This document shows, one piece after another, positions 51,801 to 60,516 of a DNA stretch of 64,000 nt. Within the stretch, counting starts at the first letter, position 1. Each line of letters opens with the position of its first letter. This DNA comes from Gallibacter sp963558965. GTDB lineage: Bacteria > Bacillota > Clostridia > Peptostreptococcales > Anaerovoracaceae. Location of the stretch: positions 62,001 through 126,000 of the forward strand of contig CAUWIT010000002.1 of the NCBI GenBank assembly GCA_963558965.1. Direction: 5' to 3'. The translations under genes were made by a program, and so were the position numbers. Below the pieces are notes generated by a model that saw only the letters and a list, made by a program, of their open reading frames with translations, was not told where the DNA came from and did no database searches.

Positions 51801-52640
51801 ATGACTTTTAAGAAAATAGTAGCGTGTGCGTTGTCACTTATGATGGTAGTTGGAGTTTGCACTATGACAAGTTGTGGTAGTGATGATAAATCAAAAGGAA
51901 CAGATGCTAAAAGCCAGACAGCAAATGAAGGGGAACTAATCGTAGGATTAGATGATACTTTTGCACCGATGGGATTTAGGGATGAAAACAACGAATTAGT
52001 AGGATTTGATATTGACTTTGCAAATGCAGTTGGCGAAAAGCTAGATATGAAAATAACATTTAAGCCAATTTCATGGGATGCAAAAGACCTTGAACTAAAA
52101 TCAAAAAACATTGACTGCGTTTGGAATGGCATGTCAGTAACACCAGAAAGAATCGAAGCTTTTGCACTATCAAACAAGTATCTAGATAACACTATCATCC
52201 TTATGAAAGAAAAATCAGATACTAAAACAACAGTTAAAGAAGCAAAAGATCTTGCAAACTACAAGATTGGAACACAGGCTGACTCAGCAGCATTAGAAAA
52301 GTTAAAGTCAAATGAAGCATACGATTCATTTAAAGACAATATTTCAGAATACGCAGATTACGACAAAGCTTTACTTGATCTAAAAGCAGGAAGAATTGAT
52401 GTATTAGCAATCGACCAGGTACTAGGCGAATACAAAAACAAGAACCTAGATGGAGAATTAGCAGTATGTGATTACACATTAGGCGAAGACGCTTACGCAA
52501 TTGGATTTAGAAAAGACGATACAGCTCTAAGAGATGCAGTTAACGATGCTATCAAACAGCTAATCGATGATGGAACAGCAGAAGAAATCAGCAACAAGTG
52601 GTTTGGTAAAAACATTGTAATCTTTGAAGAAATCAAATAA
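51801..52640 (+). CDS. Amino-acid ABC transporter substrate-binding lipoprotein
   Basis: Family 3 solute-binding protein of 279 residues anchored as a lipoprotein: signal peptide ending in the lipobox TMTSC with Cys25. Mature part shows GLDDTFAPMGFRDENNELVGFDIDFANAVGE, the SBP-bac-3 opening that contacts the amino-acid ligand, and SWDAKDLELKSKNIDCVWNGMSVTPER, the signature of the family. The ligand is a polar amino acid, possibly cystine, glutamine, arginine or histidine. A GGAGAAAAAT site precedes the ATG. Confidence 0.92.
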   Translation: MTFKKIVACALSLMMVVGVCTMTSCGSDDKSKGTDAKSQTANEGELIVGLDDTFAPMGFRDENNELVGFDIDFANAVGEKLDMKITFKPISWDAKDLELKSKNIDCVWNGMSVTPERIEAFALSNKYLDNTIILMKEKSDTKTTVKEAKDLANYKIGTQADSAALEKLKSNEAYDSFKDNISEYADYDKALLDLKAGRIDVLAIDQVLGEYKNKNLDGELAVCDYTLGEDAYAIGFRKDDTALRDAVNDAIKQLIDDGTAEEISNKWFGKNIVIFEEIK

Positions 52641-52666
52641 AAGATTAATTGAATATGGAATTATGG

Positions 52667-52689
52667 CGGCTGATACTATTAATCAGCCG
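52667..52689 (+). other. Intercistronic hairpin without a T-run
   Basis: CGGCTGAT, loop of seven bases, ATCAGCCG between the binding-protein and permease genes. With no T-tract it is more likely an RNA-stability element that keeps the binding-protein mRNA abundant than a full terminator. Confidence 0.6.
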
Positions 52690-52743
52690 TTAAGTATGTT
52701 ATCATATATGAGTATGACTACAGAAATGAAAGGATATTAAAAC

Positions 52744-53400
52744 ATGTCAAACATAATGGAATTTTTACCTATCATGTTGGAAGGTACATTAGTAACAATT
52801 GAAGTGTTCTTTTTAACACTTATTTTTGCTCTGCCTTTGGGTTTTCCTTTGGCACTAGGAGAAGAAAGCAGATTTAAGCCACTTGCATTTTTATGTAAGG
52901 CATATGTATGGGTATTTAGAGGTACACCTTTAATGCTCCAGCTATTTTTCTTCTATTATTTCCCACCGATTGTTTTACATATCGGAGCTGATGCTATCCC
53001 AACAGCGATTATAACATTTATACTTAACTATGCTGCATACTTTGCAGAAATCTACAGAGGTGGTATGAAGAGTATCGATAGAGGTCAGTACGAAGCAGCG
53101 CATGCTTTGGGACTATCTAAAAAACAAACTTTGTTCGATATTATTTTACCTCAAACAATGAAAGCAATATTGCCACCAGTATTTAATGAAACAATAACTT
53201 TAGTTAAAGATACTGCTTTAATTATGGCTATAAGCGCAGGCGAATTGATGAAAGTTACAAACGGCATCGTAAGTAGAACATCAGAACTATCACCATTCCT
53301 AATTGCAGCTATAATTTATCTTGTTATGACATTTGTTTTAACACTGATTGCAGGCAGATTGGAAAAACACTTTAACAGATATGACTTGAAAGGAGAGTAA
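52744..53400 (+). CDS. Amino-acid ABC transporter permease
   Basis: HisM/GlnP-type permease of 218 residues with five or six helices. The EAA coupling motif that docks on the ATPase is EAAHALGLSKKQTLFDIILPQ. FRGTPLMLQLFF near residue 58 is typical of polar amino-acid permeases. ORF is followed 5 nt later by the ATPase. Confidence 0.93.
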   Translation: MSNIMEFLPIMLEGTLVTIEVFFLTLIFALPLGFPLALGEESRFKPLAFLCKAYVWVFRGTPLMLQLFFFYYFPPIVLHIGADAIPTAIITFILNYAAYFAEIYRGGMKSIDRGQYEAAHALGLSKKQTLFDIILPQTMKAILPPVFNETITLVKDTALIMAISAGELMKVTNGIVSRTSELSPFLIAAIIYLVMTFVLTLIAGRLEKHFNRYDLKGE

Positions 53401-53405
53401 GATAT

Positions 53406-54098
53406 ATGGAAAATATACTTGAAATGAAAAAAATTGTAAAAGAGTATAACAATTGTACTGCTCTTCAAGGCGTTGATTTTTCAATGCACAAGGGAGAAAT
53501 CGTAGCTATTATCGGGCCATCTGGTTCAGGTAAAAGTTCTCTTTTAAGATGTATCAACGGTCTAAATAAAATAACAAGCGGAGAAGTTATATTAAATGGT
53601 ACAACAGGTATGGTTTTTCAGCACTTTAACTTGTTCCCACATATGACATGTCTAAATAATATTACTTATGCACCTATAAAAGTAAAGGGCATTGCAAAAG
53701 AAGACGCTGAAAAAAATGCCATGAAACTTCTTGAAATGGTTGGACTTGCATCAAAAGCTGAGGCTTATCCAAATCATCTTTCAGGTGGTCAAAAACAGCG
53801 AATTGCTATTGCAAGAGCTTTAGCGATGGAGCCGGATATTATGTTGTTTGACGAAGCAACATCAGCTTTGGACCCTGAAATCACAGGGGAAGTTTTAGAG
53901 GTAATGAAAAAACTTGCAGATGAGCATATGACTATGGTAGTTGTAACTCACGAAATGGGATTTGCAAGAGAAGTTGCCGATAGGGTTTTATTTATGGACA
54001 AAGGTGCTATTGTTGAAGAGGGCACTCCAGAGGAAATCTTCGAAAATCCAAAGAGCGATCGACTAAAAGAATTTTTAGGTACAGTTTTAAGAGCATAG
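53406..54098 (+). CDS. Amino-acid ABC transporter ATP-binding protein (short form)
   Basis: GlnQ/HisP-type ATPase. Walker A GPSGSGKSS (37-45), Q-loop VFQHFNLFPH (70-79), signature LSGGQKQR, Walker B IMLFDEATSALD and the H-loop VVVTHEM are present. The segment between SGEVILNG and GMVFQ, which usually holds about 15-20 extra residues, is only TT. That makes the protein 230 residues and the beta subdomain compact. All catalytic elements remain, so activity is expected. Confidence 0.93.
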   Translation: MENILEMKKIVKEYNNCTALQGVDFSMHKGEIVAIIGPSGSGKSSLLRCINGLNKITSGEVILNGTTGMVFQHFNLFPHMTCLNNITYAPIKVKGIAKEDAEKNAMKLLEMVGLASKAEAYPNHLSGGQKQRIAIARALAMEPDIMLFDEATSALDPEITGEVLEVMKKLADEHMTMVVVTHEMGFAREVADRVLFMDKGAIVEEGTPEEIFENPKSDRLKEFLGTVLRA

Positions 54099-54219
54099 AA
54101 ATATACGAGCTATTTTGTCAGGTTTTATGGCGGAATGGCTCTATTTTTTTGTCAGGCAGTTTTGCGCTAAAAAAGGGTTTGAATAGCTAAAAATGGCCAT
54201 TCCTATGACAGAACTGTAA

Positions 54220-54248
54220 TTGCAATAAAACATATATCATGATATAAT
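54220..54248 (+). promoter_or_regulatory. Promoter of the FemX/ATP-grasp pair
   Basis: TTGCAA (54220-54225), 17 bp, TATAAT (54243-54248), extended TGA. Confidence 0.8.
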
Positions 54249-54304
54249 AATTCGCATGGTTTTAAAGACAACGATAAAGTATTGAAAAACTTGAAAGGAA
54301 AGTT

Positions 54305-55594
54305 ATGAGTACACAGTATAGATTTATTGAAAAGGTAAATGAGGCTGATTTTAACAAGTTGGCTTTTAAAGATGGTGTAAAATCTCATTTTTTAGGTTCT
54401 AAACAGTGGGGAAAAGTTTCTGAAAAAAGAGGCTGGACTGTGCACTATGTTGGCATGGAAAAAGATGGTCAGCTAGCGGCAACAGCTTTGCTACTTCAAA
54501 AGCCATTGTTCTTTGGATATTCTTATTTCTATATCCCAAGAGGCTTTACAATGGATTATAGTGACAGGGAACTTTTAAAAGAGTTTACAAATGAAATTGA
54601 TAAGTATTGTAAAAAACATAAGTCAATTTATTTTAAAATAGATCCAGATATCAAACTTCATACAATTGATTTAGATGGTAATGTTATTGAAGGTGAAGAT
54701 AACTATGATTTAGTTGAATACCTAAAATCAATTGGTTATAAGCACAAACCTTTGAATTACTATTTTGAAGGGGAGCAGCCTAGATTTACATTTAGGATAC
54801 CTCTTGAAGATGATATTGAGGAAATTGAAAAGAAGTATAGTAGAACTACAAAGTCTCGTATTAAGCAGGCTAAAAAATATGGTGTTGAAGTTGTAAAAGG
54901 CACTAGAGAAGATGTTGATGAGTTTTGTAGACTGATGACTATGACTGAAAAACGTAAAGACTTCTTTTCACACAAAGATGATTTTTATCATTTCTTTTAT
55001 GATTTGTTTGAAGAAGAGAATATGGTTACACTTTATTTAGGTGTTGTAGATATTCCTAAAATTGCAGATAAACTAGAAAATGATATTGCAAATTTAAAAG
55101 AAGAGCTAACTAAATATGAAGGCAATGAAAATAAGAGAGCCATTAACAAATGCAAGGAGATAAATAAGCAAATTGTTGCTTTAGAAAAACAACAAGCAAA
55201 TATTGCTGACAAGCCTAGAGAAAAAGTAGTTGCATCTGCTTATCTGATTACTAATTACGATGATAAGGCTTGGGCTCTTTATGCTGGTAACGATATGGAT
55301 TATGGCAAGTTCTTTGCAAATTATGCGGTTTATGAAAAGCAAATCCAGGATGCAAAGGAAAAAGGATTAAAAATATTTGATGTATTTGGTACAATAGGTA
55401 AACCAGATGGTGATAGTAAACTTGTAGGTCTTTATGAGTTTAAGAAAAAATGGGGTGGCGAATACATTGAATTTATAGGTGAATTTGAATATATCGAAAA
55501 CAGGATTATGCATTTTGCATATAAGACATTGATTCCGTATTATCATAAGATTGTAAACAAAAGATTGAGAAAGAAGGTTAAAAATGGAAACTAA
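54305..55594 (+). CDS. FemX/FemAB-family peptidoglycan cross-bridge aminoacyltransferase
   Basis: Transfers amino acids from aminoacyl-tRNA to the peptidoglycan stem peptide at the inner face of the membrane. Two GNAT-like domains are seen: an N-terminal part with FLGSKQWGKVSEKRGWTV and YIPRGFTMDY, and a second with KSRIKQAKKYGVEVVKGT and WALYAGNDMDYGKFFANYAVYEKQIQ. These are separated by a charged helical arm of about 60 residues (about 250-310) that should form the coiled-coil hairpin of Fem proteins. The ending KKKWGGEYIEFIGEFEY is conserved. The final 11 nt overlap the ATP-grasp gene. Confidence 0.9.
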   Translation: MSTQYRFIEKVNEADFNKLAFKDGVKSHFLGSKQWGKVSEKRGWTVHYVGMEKDGQLAATALLLQKPLFFGYSYFYIPRGFTMDYSDRELLKEFTNEIDKYCKKHKSIYFKIDPDIKLHTIDLDGNVIEGEDNYDLVEYLKSIGYKHKPLNYYFEGEQPRFTFRIPLEDDIEEIEKKYSRTTKSRIKQAKKYGVEVVKGTREDVDEFCRLMTMTEKRKDFFSHKDDFYHFFYDLFEEENMVTLYLGVVDIPKIADKLENDIANLKEELTKYEGNENKRAINKCKEINKQIVALEKQQANIADKPREKVVASAYLITNYDDKAWALYAGNDMDYGKFFANYAVYEKQIQDAKEKGLKIFDVFGTIGKPDGDSKLVGLYEFKKKWGGEYIEFIGEFEYIENRIMHFAYKTLIPYYHKIVNKRLRKKVKNGN

Positions 55595-56786
55595 TTTTGT
55601 AGGTATTGCTTTAGGTGGCGATATGAACAGCTACGCTGTAGCAAGAGCTTTTTATGAAGAATATAAAATTAAAACTATTGTGCTAGGACAAAAGCCTATT
55701 TTTCCAACAGCACCAAGTAAAATTTGCGAAGGACATTATTATCCAAATCTGTTAGAAGACGATGTTTTAATAGAAGCATTGACAGATATAAATGCAAAAT
55801 ATCCTGATAAGAAAAAAATCTTATTTGGTAACACTGACTATTATGTTAGACATATTATTCATAACAGAGAACGTATTATGAATATTAGTGATAGCTTTAT
55901 AATTCCAATAGTAAGCGAAGAAAAATTTGATCAGCTATTTGATAAGAGTAGCTTCTATGCACTTTGTGAAGAACATGGACTTGACTATCCAAAATGCACA
56001 GTATTTGATTTTAAAAAGGACAATATAGATAATTTTGAAGTACCTTTTGATTATCCAATTTTCATAAAGGCTTCTAATAGCGTTAAGTTTTCTGAATACA
56101 ATTTTGTAGGTAAACAAAAGGGATATAAAATTGAAAACGAAACTCACCTAAAAGAGGTAATAGGCAATGTAAAAGCGGCAGGATATGATGATACATTTAT
56201 ATTCCAAGAATACATTGAAGGTGATGACGAATCAATGTTTGTATATACTGCTTATGTAAATACAAACCACAAAGTAGTTGCTATGACTGGTGGTAAAATC
56301 CTTATGCATGACCGTACACCAGAGTTAATAGGTAACTACAATGCAATTAGCAATGCATGTGATAAGGAACTTTGTATGAAACTAAAAAAATTCCTTGAAT
56401 CTATTGATTTTACAGGTATTTGTCATTTCGATGTGCAGTATGATGCAAAGAGAAAAGGATATGTTGTATTTGAAATAAATATTCGTCAGGGTAGAAGTAA
56501 TTACTATACTTGCGCAAGTGGCGTAAATCTAGCTAAACTAATAGTAGATGATTATATCTATGGCAAAGATGCTGATTTCTTTATTGCAGACAAAGAGTTT
56601 GTAGTAAGCGTAGTACCAAAAGCAAAATTAAATGAAGCAATGCGTGCTACAGGTGCACCAGAAATCCAAACAGAAAATTTCTATAGATTTGGAATGGCAC
56701 CTTACGATAAAGGATTTATGCGTAATCTTCATCAGTATATTTGGGACAGAACTACTATGAAAAAATTCAAAATGTACAACGTTTAA
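55584..56786 (+). CDS. ATP-grasp ligase, possibly D-aspartate ligase-like
   Basis: A 400-residue ATP-grasp enzyme: nucleotide-binding FDYPIFIKASNSVKFSEYNF, FQEYIEGDDESMFVYTAYVN, and the metal-binding VFEINIRQGRSNYYTCASG with Glu/Asn ligands. Such enzymes join a carboxylate to an amine. The layout, length and 11-nt overlap with a FemX gene recall the D-aspartate ligase (Asl) that adds D-Asp to the stem lysine, but other carboxylate-amine ligases share the fold. The partner gene suggests cell-wall cross-bridge synthesis; the amino acid added is unknown. Confidence 0.78.
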   Translation: METNFVGIALGGDMNSYAVARAFYEEYKIKTIVLGQKPIFPTAPSKICEGHYYPNLLEDDVLIEALTDINAKYPDKKKILFGNTDYYVRHIIHNRERIMNISDSFIIPIVSEEKFDQLFDKSSFYALCEEHGLDYPKCTVFDFKKDNIDNFEVPFDYPIFIKASNSVKFSEYNFVGKQKGYKIENETHLKEVIGNVKAAGYDDTFIFQEYIEGDDESMFVYTAYVNTNHKVVAMTGGKILMHDRTPELIGNYNAISNACDKELCMKLKKFLESIDFTGICHFDVQYDAKRKGYVVFEINIRQGRSNYYTCASGVNLAKLIVDDYIYGKDADFFIADKEFVVSVVPKAKLNEAMRATGAPEIQTENFYRFGMAPYDKGFMRNLHQYIWDRTTMKKFKMYNV

Positions 56787-56806
56787 TATGATGTTTGACC
56801 ACAATA

Positions 56807-56835
56807 AAAGAGAGCGAAAAATCGCTCTCTTTTTT
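56807..56835 (+). terminator. Terminator of the FemX/ATP-grasp operon
   Basis: AAAGAGAGCGA, short A-loop, TCGCTCTCTTT, then T residues. Confidence 0.92.
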
Positions 56836-56854
56836 AAAAATATGGATTGGATTA

Positions 56855-56883
56855 TCCACAAACACCTCATATTATGATATAAT
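56855..56883 (+). promoter_or_regulatory. Promoter of glnS operon
   Basis: TCCACA (56855-56860), 17 bp, TATAAT (56878-56883) with extended TGA. Confidence 0.65.
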
Positions 56884-56919
56884 AAATCAGTTACATAACA
56901 ATATTTGGAGGGTAAAATT

Positions 56920-58569
56920 ATGAGCGAAGAAATGAAAAGTTCAAATTTCATACACAATATAATTGATAAAGATTTAGAAGATCAAAAATATGGTGATAAA
57001 GTCTATACTAGATTTCCACCAGAACCAAACGGATATCTACATATTGGACATGCTAAGTCAATTTGCTTAAACTTCTCAACAGCTGAGAAATATCATGGCA
57101 AATGCAACTTAAGATACGATGATACAAATCCAGCAAAAGAAGATATGGAGTACGTAAACAGTATTGAAGAAGATGTAAAATGGCTTGGATTTAATTGGGA
57201 TAAAAGACTTTGGGCTTCAGATTATTTCGATGAAATGTACGAAAGCGCAGTAATCCTAATTAAAAAAGGCAAGGCTTACGTAGATGATTTAACAGCTGAT
57301 GAAATCAGAGAATACAGGGGAACATTAAAAGAACCAGGCAAAGAAAGCCCATACAGAAACAGAAGTGTTGAAGAAAACTTACAGCTTTTTGAAGAAATGA
57401 AAGCTGGCAAATACAAAGATGGTGAAAAGGTATTAAGAGCTAAAATCGATATGGCATCTCCTAATATCAACATGAGAGATCCAGTTATCTATCGTATTGC
57501 TCATGCAACTCATCACAACACTGGAGATAAGTGGTGCATCTATCCTATGTACGACTTTGCTCATCCAATTGAGGATGCAATTGAAGGTATTACTCACAGT
57601 ATTTGTACATTGGAGTTTGAAGACCATAGACCACTTTACGAATGGACTTTAAACGAAGTTGGTAAATGGCCTACACCACCACAGCAGATCGAATTTGCAA
57701 GATTAAATGTTACTAATATGATCATGTCTAAGAGACATCTAAAAAAATTAGTTGATGAAGGTGTTGTAGATGGATGGGATGATCCACGTATGCCTACAAT
57801 TGCAGGTATAAGAAGAAGAGGATACACTCCAGAAGCAGTTAGAGATTTTTGTGAACGTATCGGCGTAGCAAAATCAAACTCAACAGTTGATATAGGTCTT
57901 TTGGAACATTGTATTAGAGACGATTTACAAAATAAAGTTGAGTCAAGAAATGTTGTTGAAGATCCAATTAAAGTTGTTATCACAAACTATCCAGAAGATA
58001 TGACTGAAGAGATGGAGATGGAAAACAACAGAAACAACGAAGAGCTTGGCAAGAGAATGGTGCCATTCTCAAGAGAACTATGGGTAGACGGTGCTGACTT
58101 TATGGAAGTGCCAGTTAAAAAATACTTTAGATTATTCCCAGGTAACGAAGTTAGATTTAAGGGTGCATATTTTATTAAGTGTAACGAAGTTGTTAAAAAT
58201 GAAGATGGTACAATCAAGGAATTGCTATGTACTTATGATCCTGAAACTAAGAGTGGCAGCAATTTTGAAGGCCGTAAAGTTAAGGGAACAATTCATTGGG
58301 TAGATGCAAAGACTGCGGTTAAGATTAAAATCAGAAACTACGGTTACCTACTAGTTGAAGACGAAGACGGAAACGAAGTGTTTAATCCGGATTCTTTAGG
58401 TGAAACTTACGGATATGCAGAACCTAAGATTATGGAAGCTAAACCTGGTGAAAGATTCCAGTTCTTTAGACACGGTTACTATGTGGCTGATAGCAAATTA
58501 ACTACAGATACAGAAAAAGTATTTAACCGTATTGTAGATCTAAAGAGCAGCTTCAAAGTTAAGAAATAA
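56920..58569 (+). CDS. glnS: Glutamine-tRNA ligase
   Basis: Class I synthetase charging tRNA-Gln directly, so this organism need not depend wholly on the GluRS/GatCAB transamidation route used by most Firmicutes. HIGH motif as PPEPNGYLHIGHAKS, KMSKS-type loop as NMIMSKRHLKKLV, and the Gln-specific DPVIYRI and YPMYDFAHPIEDAIEGITHS segments. The two C-terminal anticodon-binding beta-barrels (GSNFEGRKVKGTIHWV) complete the 549 residues. TTTGGAGGG supports ATG 56920 rather than TTG 56905. Confidence 0.96.
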   Translation: MSEEMKSSNFIHNIIDKDLEDQKYGDKVYTRFPPEPNGYLHIGHAKSICLNFSTAEKYHGKCNLRYDDTNPAKEDMEYVNSIEEDVKWLGFNWDKRLWASDYFDEMYESAVILIKKGKAYVDDLTADEIREYRGTLKEPGKESPYRNRSVEENLQLFEEMKAGKYKDGEKVLRAKIDMASPNINMRDPVIYRIAHATHHNTGDKWCIYPMYDFAHPIEDAIEGITHSICTLEFEDHRPLYEWTLNEVGKWPTPPQQIEFARLNVTNMIMSKRHLKKLVDEGVVDGWDDPRMPTIAGIRRRGYTPEAVRDFCERIGVAKSNSTVDIGLLEHCIRDDLQNKVESRNVVEDPIKVVITNYPEDMTEEMEMENNRNNEELGKRMVPFSRELWVDGADFMEVPVKKYFRLFPGNEVRFKGAYFIKCNEVVKNEDGTIKELLCTYDPETKSGSNFEGRKVKGTIHWVDAKTAVKIKIRNYGYLLVEDEDGNEVFNPDSLGETYGYAEPKIMEAKPGERFQFFRHGYYVADSKLTTDTEKVFNRIVDLKSSFKVKK

Positions 58570-58585
58570 ATAGGAGAAGTTTTAA

Positions 58586-58873
58586 ATGTTAACAGGTAAA
58601 CAGAGAAGTTACTTAAAAAAGTTAGCCCATGATTTAGAGCCAACAGTGTATATTGGCAAGGCTGGTTTAACTGAAAATATTAAAAAAGAGCTTGAAATAG
58701 GATTTGAAAGCAGAGAGCTTGTAAAAGTAAAAATCCAGGAAGGCTGCGAGCTAAAGGCTAAGGAACTTGCAAATGAACTTGCAGAGGAACTAGGTGCCGA
58801 ATTTGTTCAAGCTATAGGCAGAAAATTTACTTTGTACAGAGAATCAAAAGACAATAAAAAAATAGAACTATAA
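58586..58873 (+). CDS. yhbY: Ribosome-assembly RNA-binding protein YhbY (CRM domain)
   Basis: A 95-residue CRM-domain protein. LTGKQRSYLKKLAHDLEPTV and the GKAGLTENI loop with the closing GRKFTLYRES match YhbY, which binds the 50S precursor. AGGAG precedes the ATG. It lies between glnS and truA on a dense + strand run. Confidence 0.93.
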   Translation: MLTGKQRSYLKKLAHDLEPTVYIGKAGLTENIKKELEIGFESRELVKVKIQEGCELKAKELANELAEELGAEFVQAIGRKFTLYRESKDNKKIEL

Positions 58874-58875
58874 TT

Positions 58876-59736
58876 ATGATTAGAAATATTTTACTTAAAA
58901 TTAAATACGATGGTACGGAGTTTTGTGGATGGCAAAGACAGCCAAATGTGCCTACTGTTCAAGGAGAGGTTGAAAGGGTGCTTAGCATACTTTGTGCTGA
59001 GGATATTGAAATCAACGGAACTAGCAGAACAGATGCGGGGGTGCATGCTTTTGGTCAGCAGGCCAGCTTTTTAGGTGAGTTTGCTATTCCAACTGAAAAC
59101 ATTTTGAGAGCGGCAAACAATTTGTTAAATCCAGCTGTTCAAATTACAGAAGTAACAGAGATGCCAATAGGTTTTCATGCAAGATTTGATAGCAAAGGTA
59201 AAACTTATTGCTACAAGATACACAATGGACGAGAGAAAAATCCATTCCTGCGCAACTACTGTTATTTCGTAGATAGAGAACTTGATTTTGAAGCTATGCA
59301 AGAGGCGGCAAAATTTATAGTAGGAACTCATGATTTTAAGTGTTTTCAGGCGGCCGGCGGCCAGGAGAGAGAGACAACAGTTAGAACTGTTTCAGACTTA
59401 AAATTGTATTTAAACGATGGGTACGATGAAGGAGCGCAAAGAGAAGTAAGTCCTCTATCTCAAGTGGGATATGCTATGGATGATAACTTTGTTTCAACTG
59501 AAGACCATACTTTAAAAGATGAAAGATGGTTTGCTCCAAAGGATATTGTTTTAGAAATAACTGGCGATGGTTTTTTATACAATATGGTACGTATTATCAC
59601 TGGGACTTTGGTAGATGTTGGCCTTGGCAAACTAAAACCCGAAGATGTGGCAAACATAATAAAATCGGGGGATAGGACAAATGCAGGCCACACTGCACCG
59701 CCACAGGGATTGTATTTAAAAGAAATATATTATTAG
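58876..59736 (+). CDS. truA: tRNA pseudouridine(38-40) synthase
   Basis: Modifies U38-U40 of the anticodon arm. The catalytic Asp is in NGTSRTDAGVHAFGQ. YDGTEFCGWQRQP begins the protein, and LYNMVRIITGTLVDVGLGK ends the second half. At 286 residues it carries an insertion of about 40 residues (around 180-220, with DDNFVSTEDHTLKDERW) relative to E. coli TruA. It normally precedes rplM-rpsI; here it is about 13 kb away. Only two bases separate it from yhbY. Confidence 0.95.
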   Translation: MIRNILLKIKYDGTEFCGWQRQPNVPTVQGEVERVLSILCAEDIEINGTSRTDAGVHAFGQQASFLGEFAIPTENILRAANNLLNPAVQITEVTEMPIGFHARFDSKGKTYCYKIHNGREKNPFLRNYCYFVDRELDFEAMQEAAKFIVGTHDFKCFQAAGGQERETTVRTVSDLKLYLNDGYDEGAQREVSPLSQVGYAMDDNFVSTEDHTLKDERWFAPKDIVLEITGDGFLYNMVRIITGTLVDVGLGKLKPEDVANIIKSGDRTNAGHTAPPQGLYLKEIYY

Positions 59737-59753
59737 AAATCGAGGTGACTAGT

Positions 59754-60212
59754 ATGAACAGACCAAGTTGGGACGAATATTTTATGCAGATGGCAGAGTT
59801 AACTGCTAAGAGATCAACTTGCCTGAGACGACAGGTTGGAGCAATTATAGTAAAAGATAAACATATAATTGCAACAGGTTATAATGGAGCACCAAAAGGA
59901 TTGCCTCACTGCGATGAACTAGGGGGATGCTACAGGGAAAAATTGGGCATTCCATCTGGGGAAAGACACGAACTTTGCAGAGCGCTTCACGCAGAACAAA
60001 ATGCGATTATACAAGCAGCTACATTGGGCCAAAGCATAGAAGGAGCAACAATTTATGTTACTCATCAGCCATGTATCATATGTGCAAAGATGATAATCAA
60101 CGCAGGTATAACTCGTATAGTAGTTAGAAGCGGATATCCTGATAAAATGTCAGAAGAAATGGTAAAAGAAGCCAATCTAAAGATAGAAATGTTAAAAGAG
60201 GAAGAACAATAA
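59754..60212 (+). CDS. comEB: dCMP deaminase
   Basis: Zinc deaminase converting dCMP to dUMP for thymidylate synthesis. Zinc motifs LHAEQNAI (His and Glu) and HQPCIICAKM (two Cys) are intact. NGAPKGLPHCDE upstream is typical of dCMP deaminases. GAGGTGACT at 59741-59749 supports ATG 59754 over GTG 59745; 152 residues. The name comEB is used by homology; no other com gene is near. Confidence 0.93.
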   Translation: MNRPSWDEYFMQMAELTAKRSTCLRRQVGAIIVKDKHIIATGYNGAPKGLPHCDELGGCYREKLGIPSGERHELCRALHAEQNAIIQAATLGQSIEGATIYVTHQPCIICAKMIINAGITRIVVRSGYPDKMSEEMVKEANLKIEMLKEEEQ

Positions 60213-60215
60213 AAG

Positions 60216-60485
60216 ATGAGTAAAGATGATACAACTAGAGTGGCACTTATAGGTATAATCGTAGATAGTGATAATGTTGGAGATGTGGCCATTGACAAGC
60301 TCAATGGCCTGCTTCATAGTTATAGCAAATATATTATTGGGAGAATGGGTGTGCCGTACCACAAAAAGAATATCTCAATAATAAGTGTTGCTATCGATGC
60401 ACCAAATGATGTTATAAGTGCACTATCAGGTAAACTCGGTGCTATAAAAGGCATAAGCACCAAAACAGTATATTCAAAGGCTTAA
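60216..60485 (+). CDS. Iron-only hydrogenase system regulator (TM1266 family)
   Basis: An 89-residue ferredoxin-like/ACT-fold protein. RVALIGIIVDS, LHSYSKYIIGRMGVPY and IISVAIDAPNDVISALSGKLGAI follow the TM1266/hyd-regulator family, which co-occurs with [FeFe]-hydrogenase genes and lacks a DNA-binding domain. Here it is about 30 kb from hydE-hydG-hydF, between comEB and a lipoprotein gene. A GAGGAAGAA site lies in the end of comEB. Molecular role is not established. Confidence 0.82.
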   Translation: MSKDDTTRVALIGIIVDSDNVGDVAIDKLNGLLHSYSKYIIGRMGVPYHKKNISIISVAIDAPNDVISALSGKLGAIKGISTKTVYSKA

Positions 60486-60516
60486 AATTTTAAGAGAATT
60501 TGAGGAGATTTTTAAA

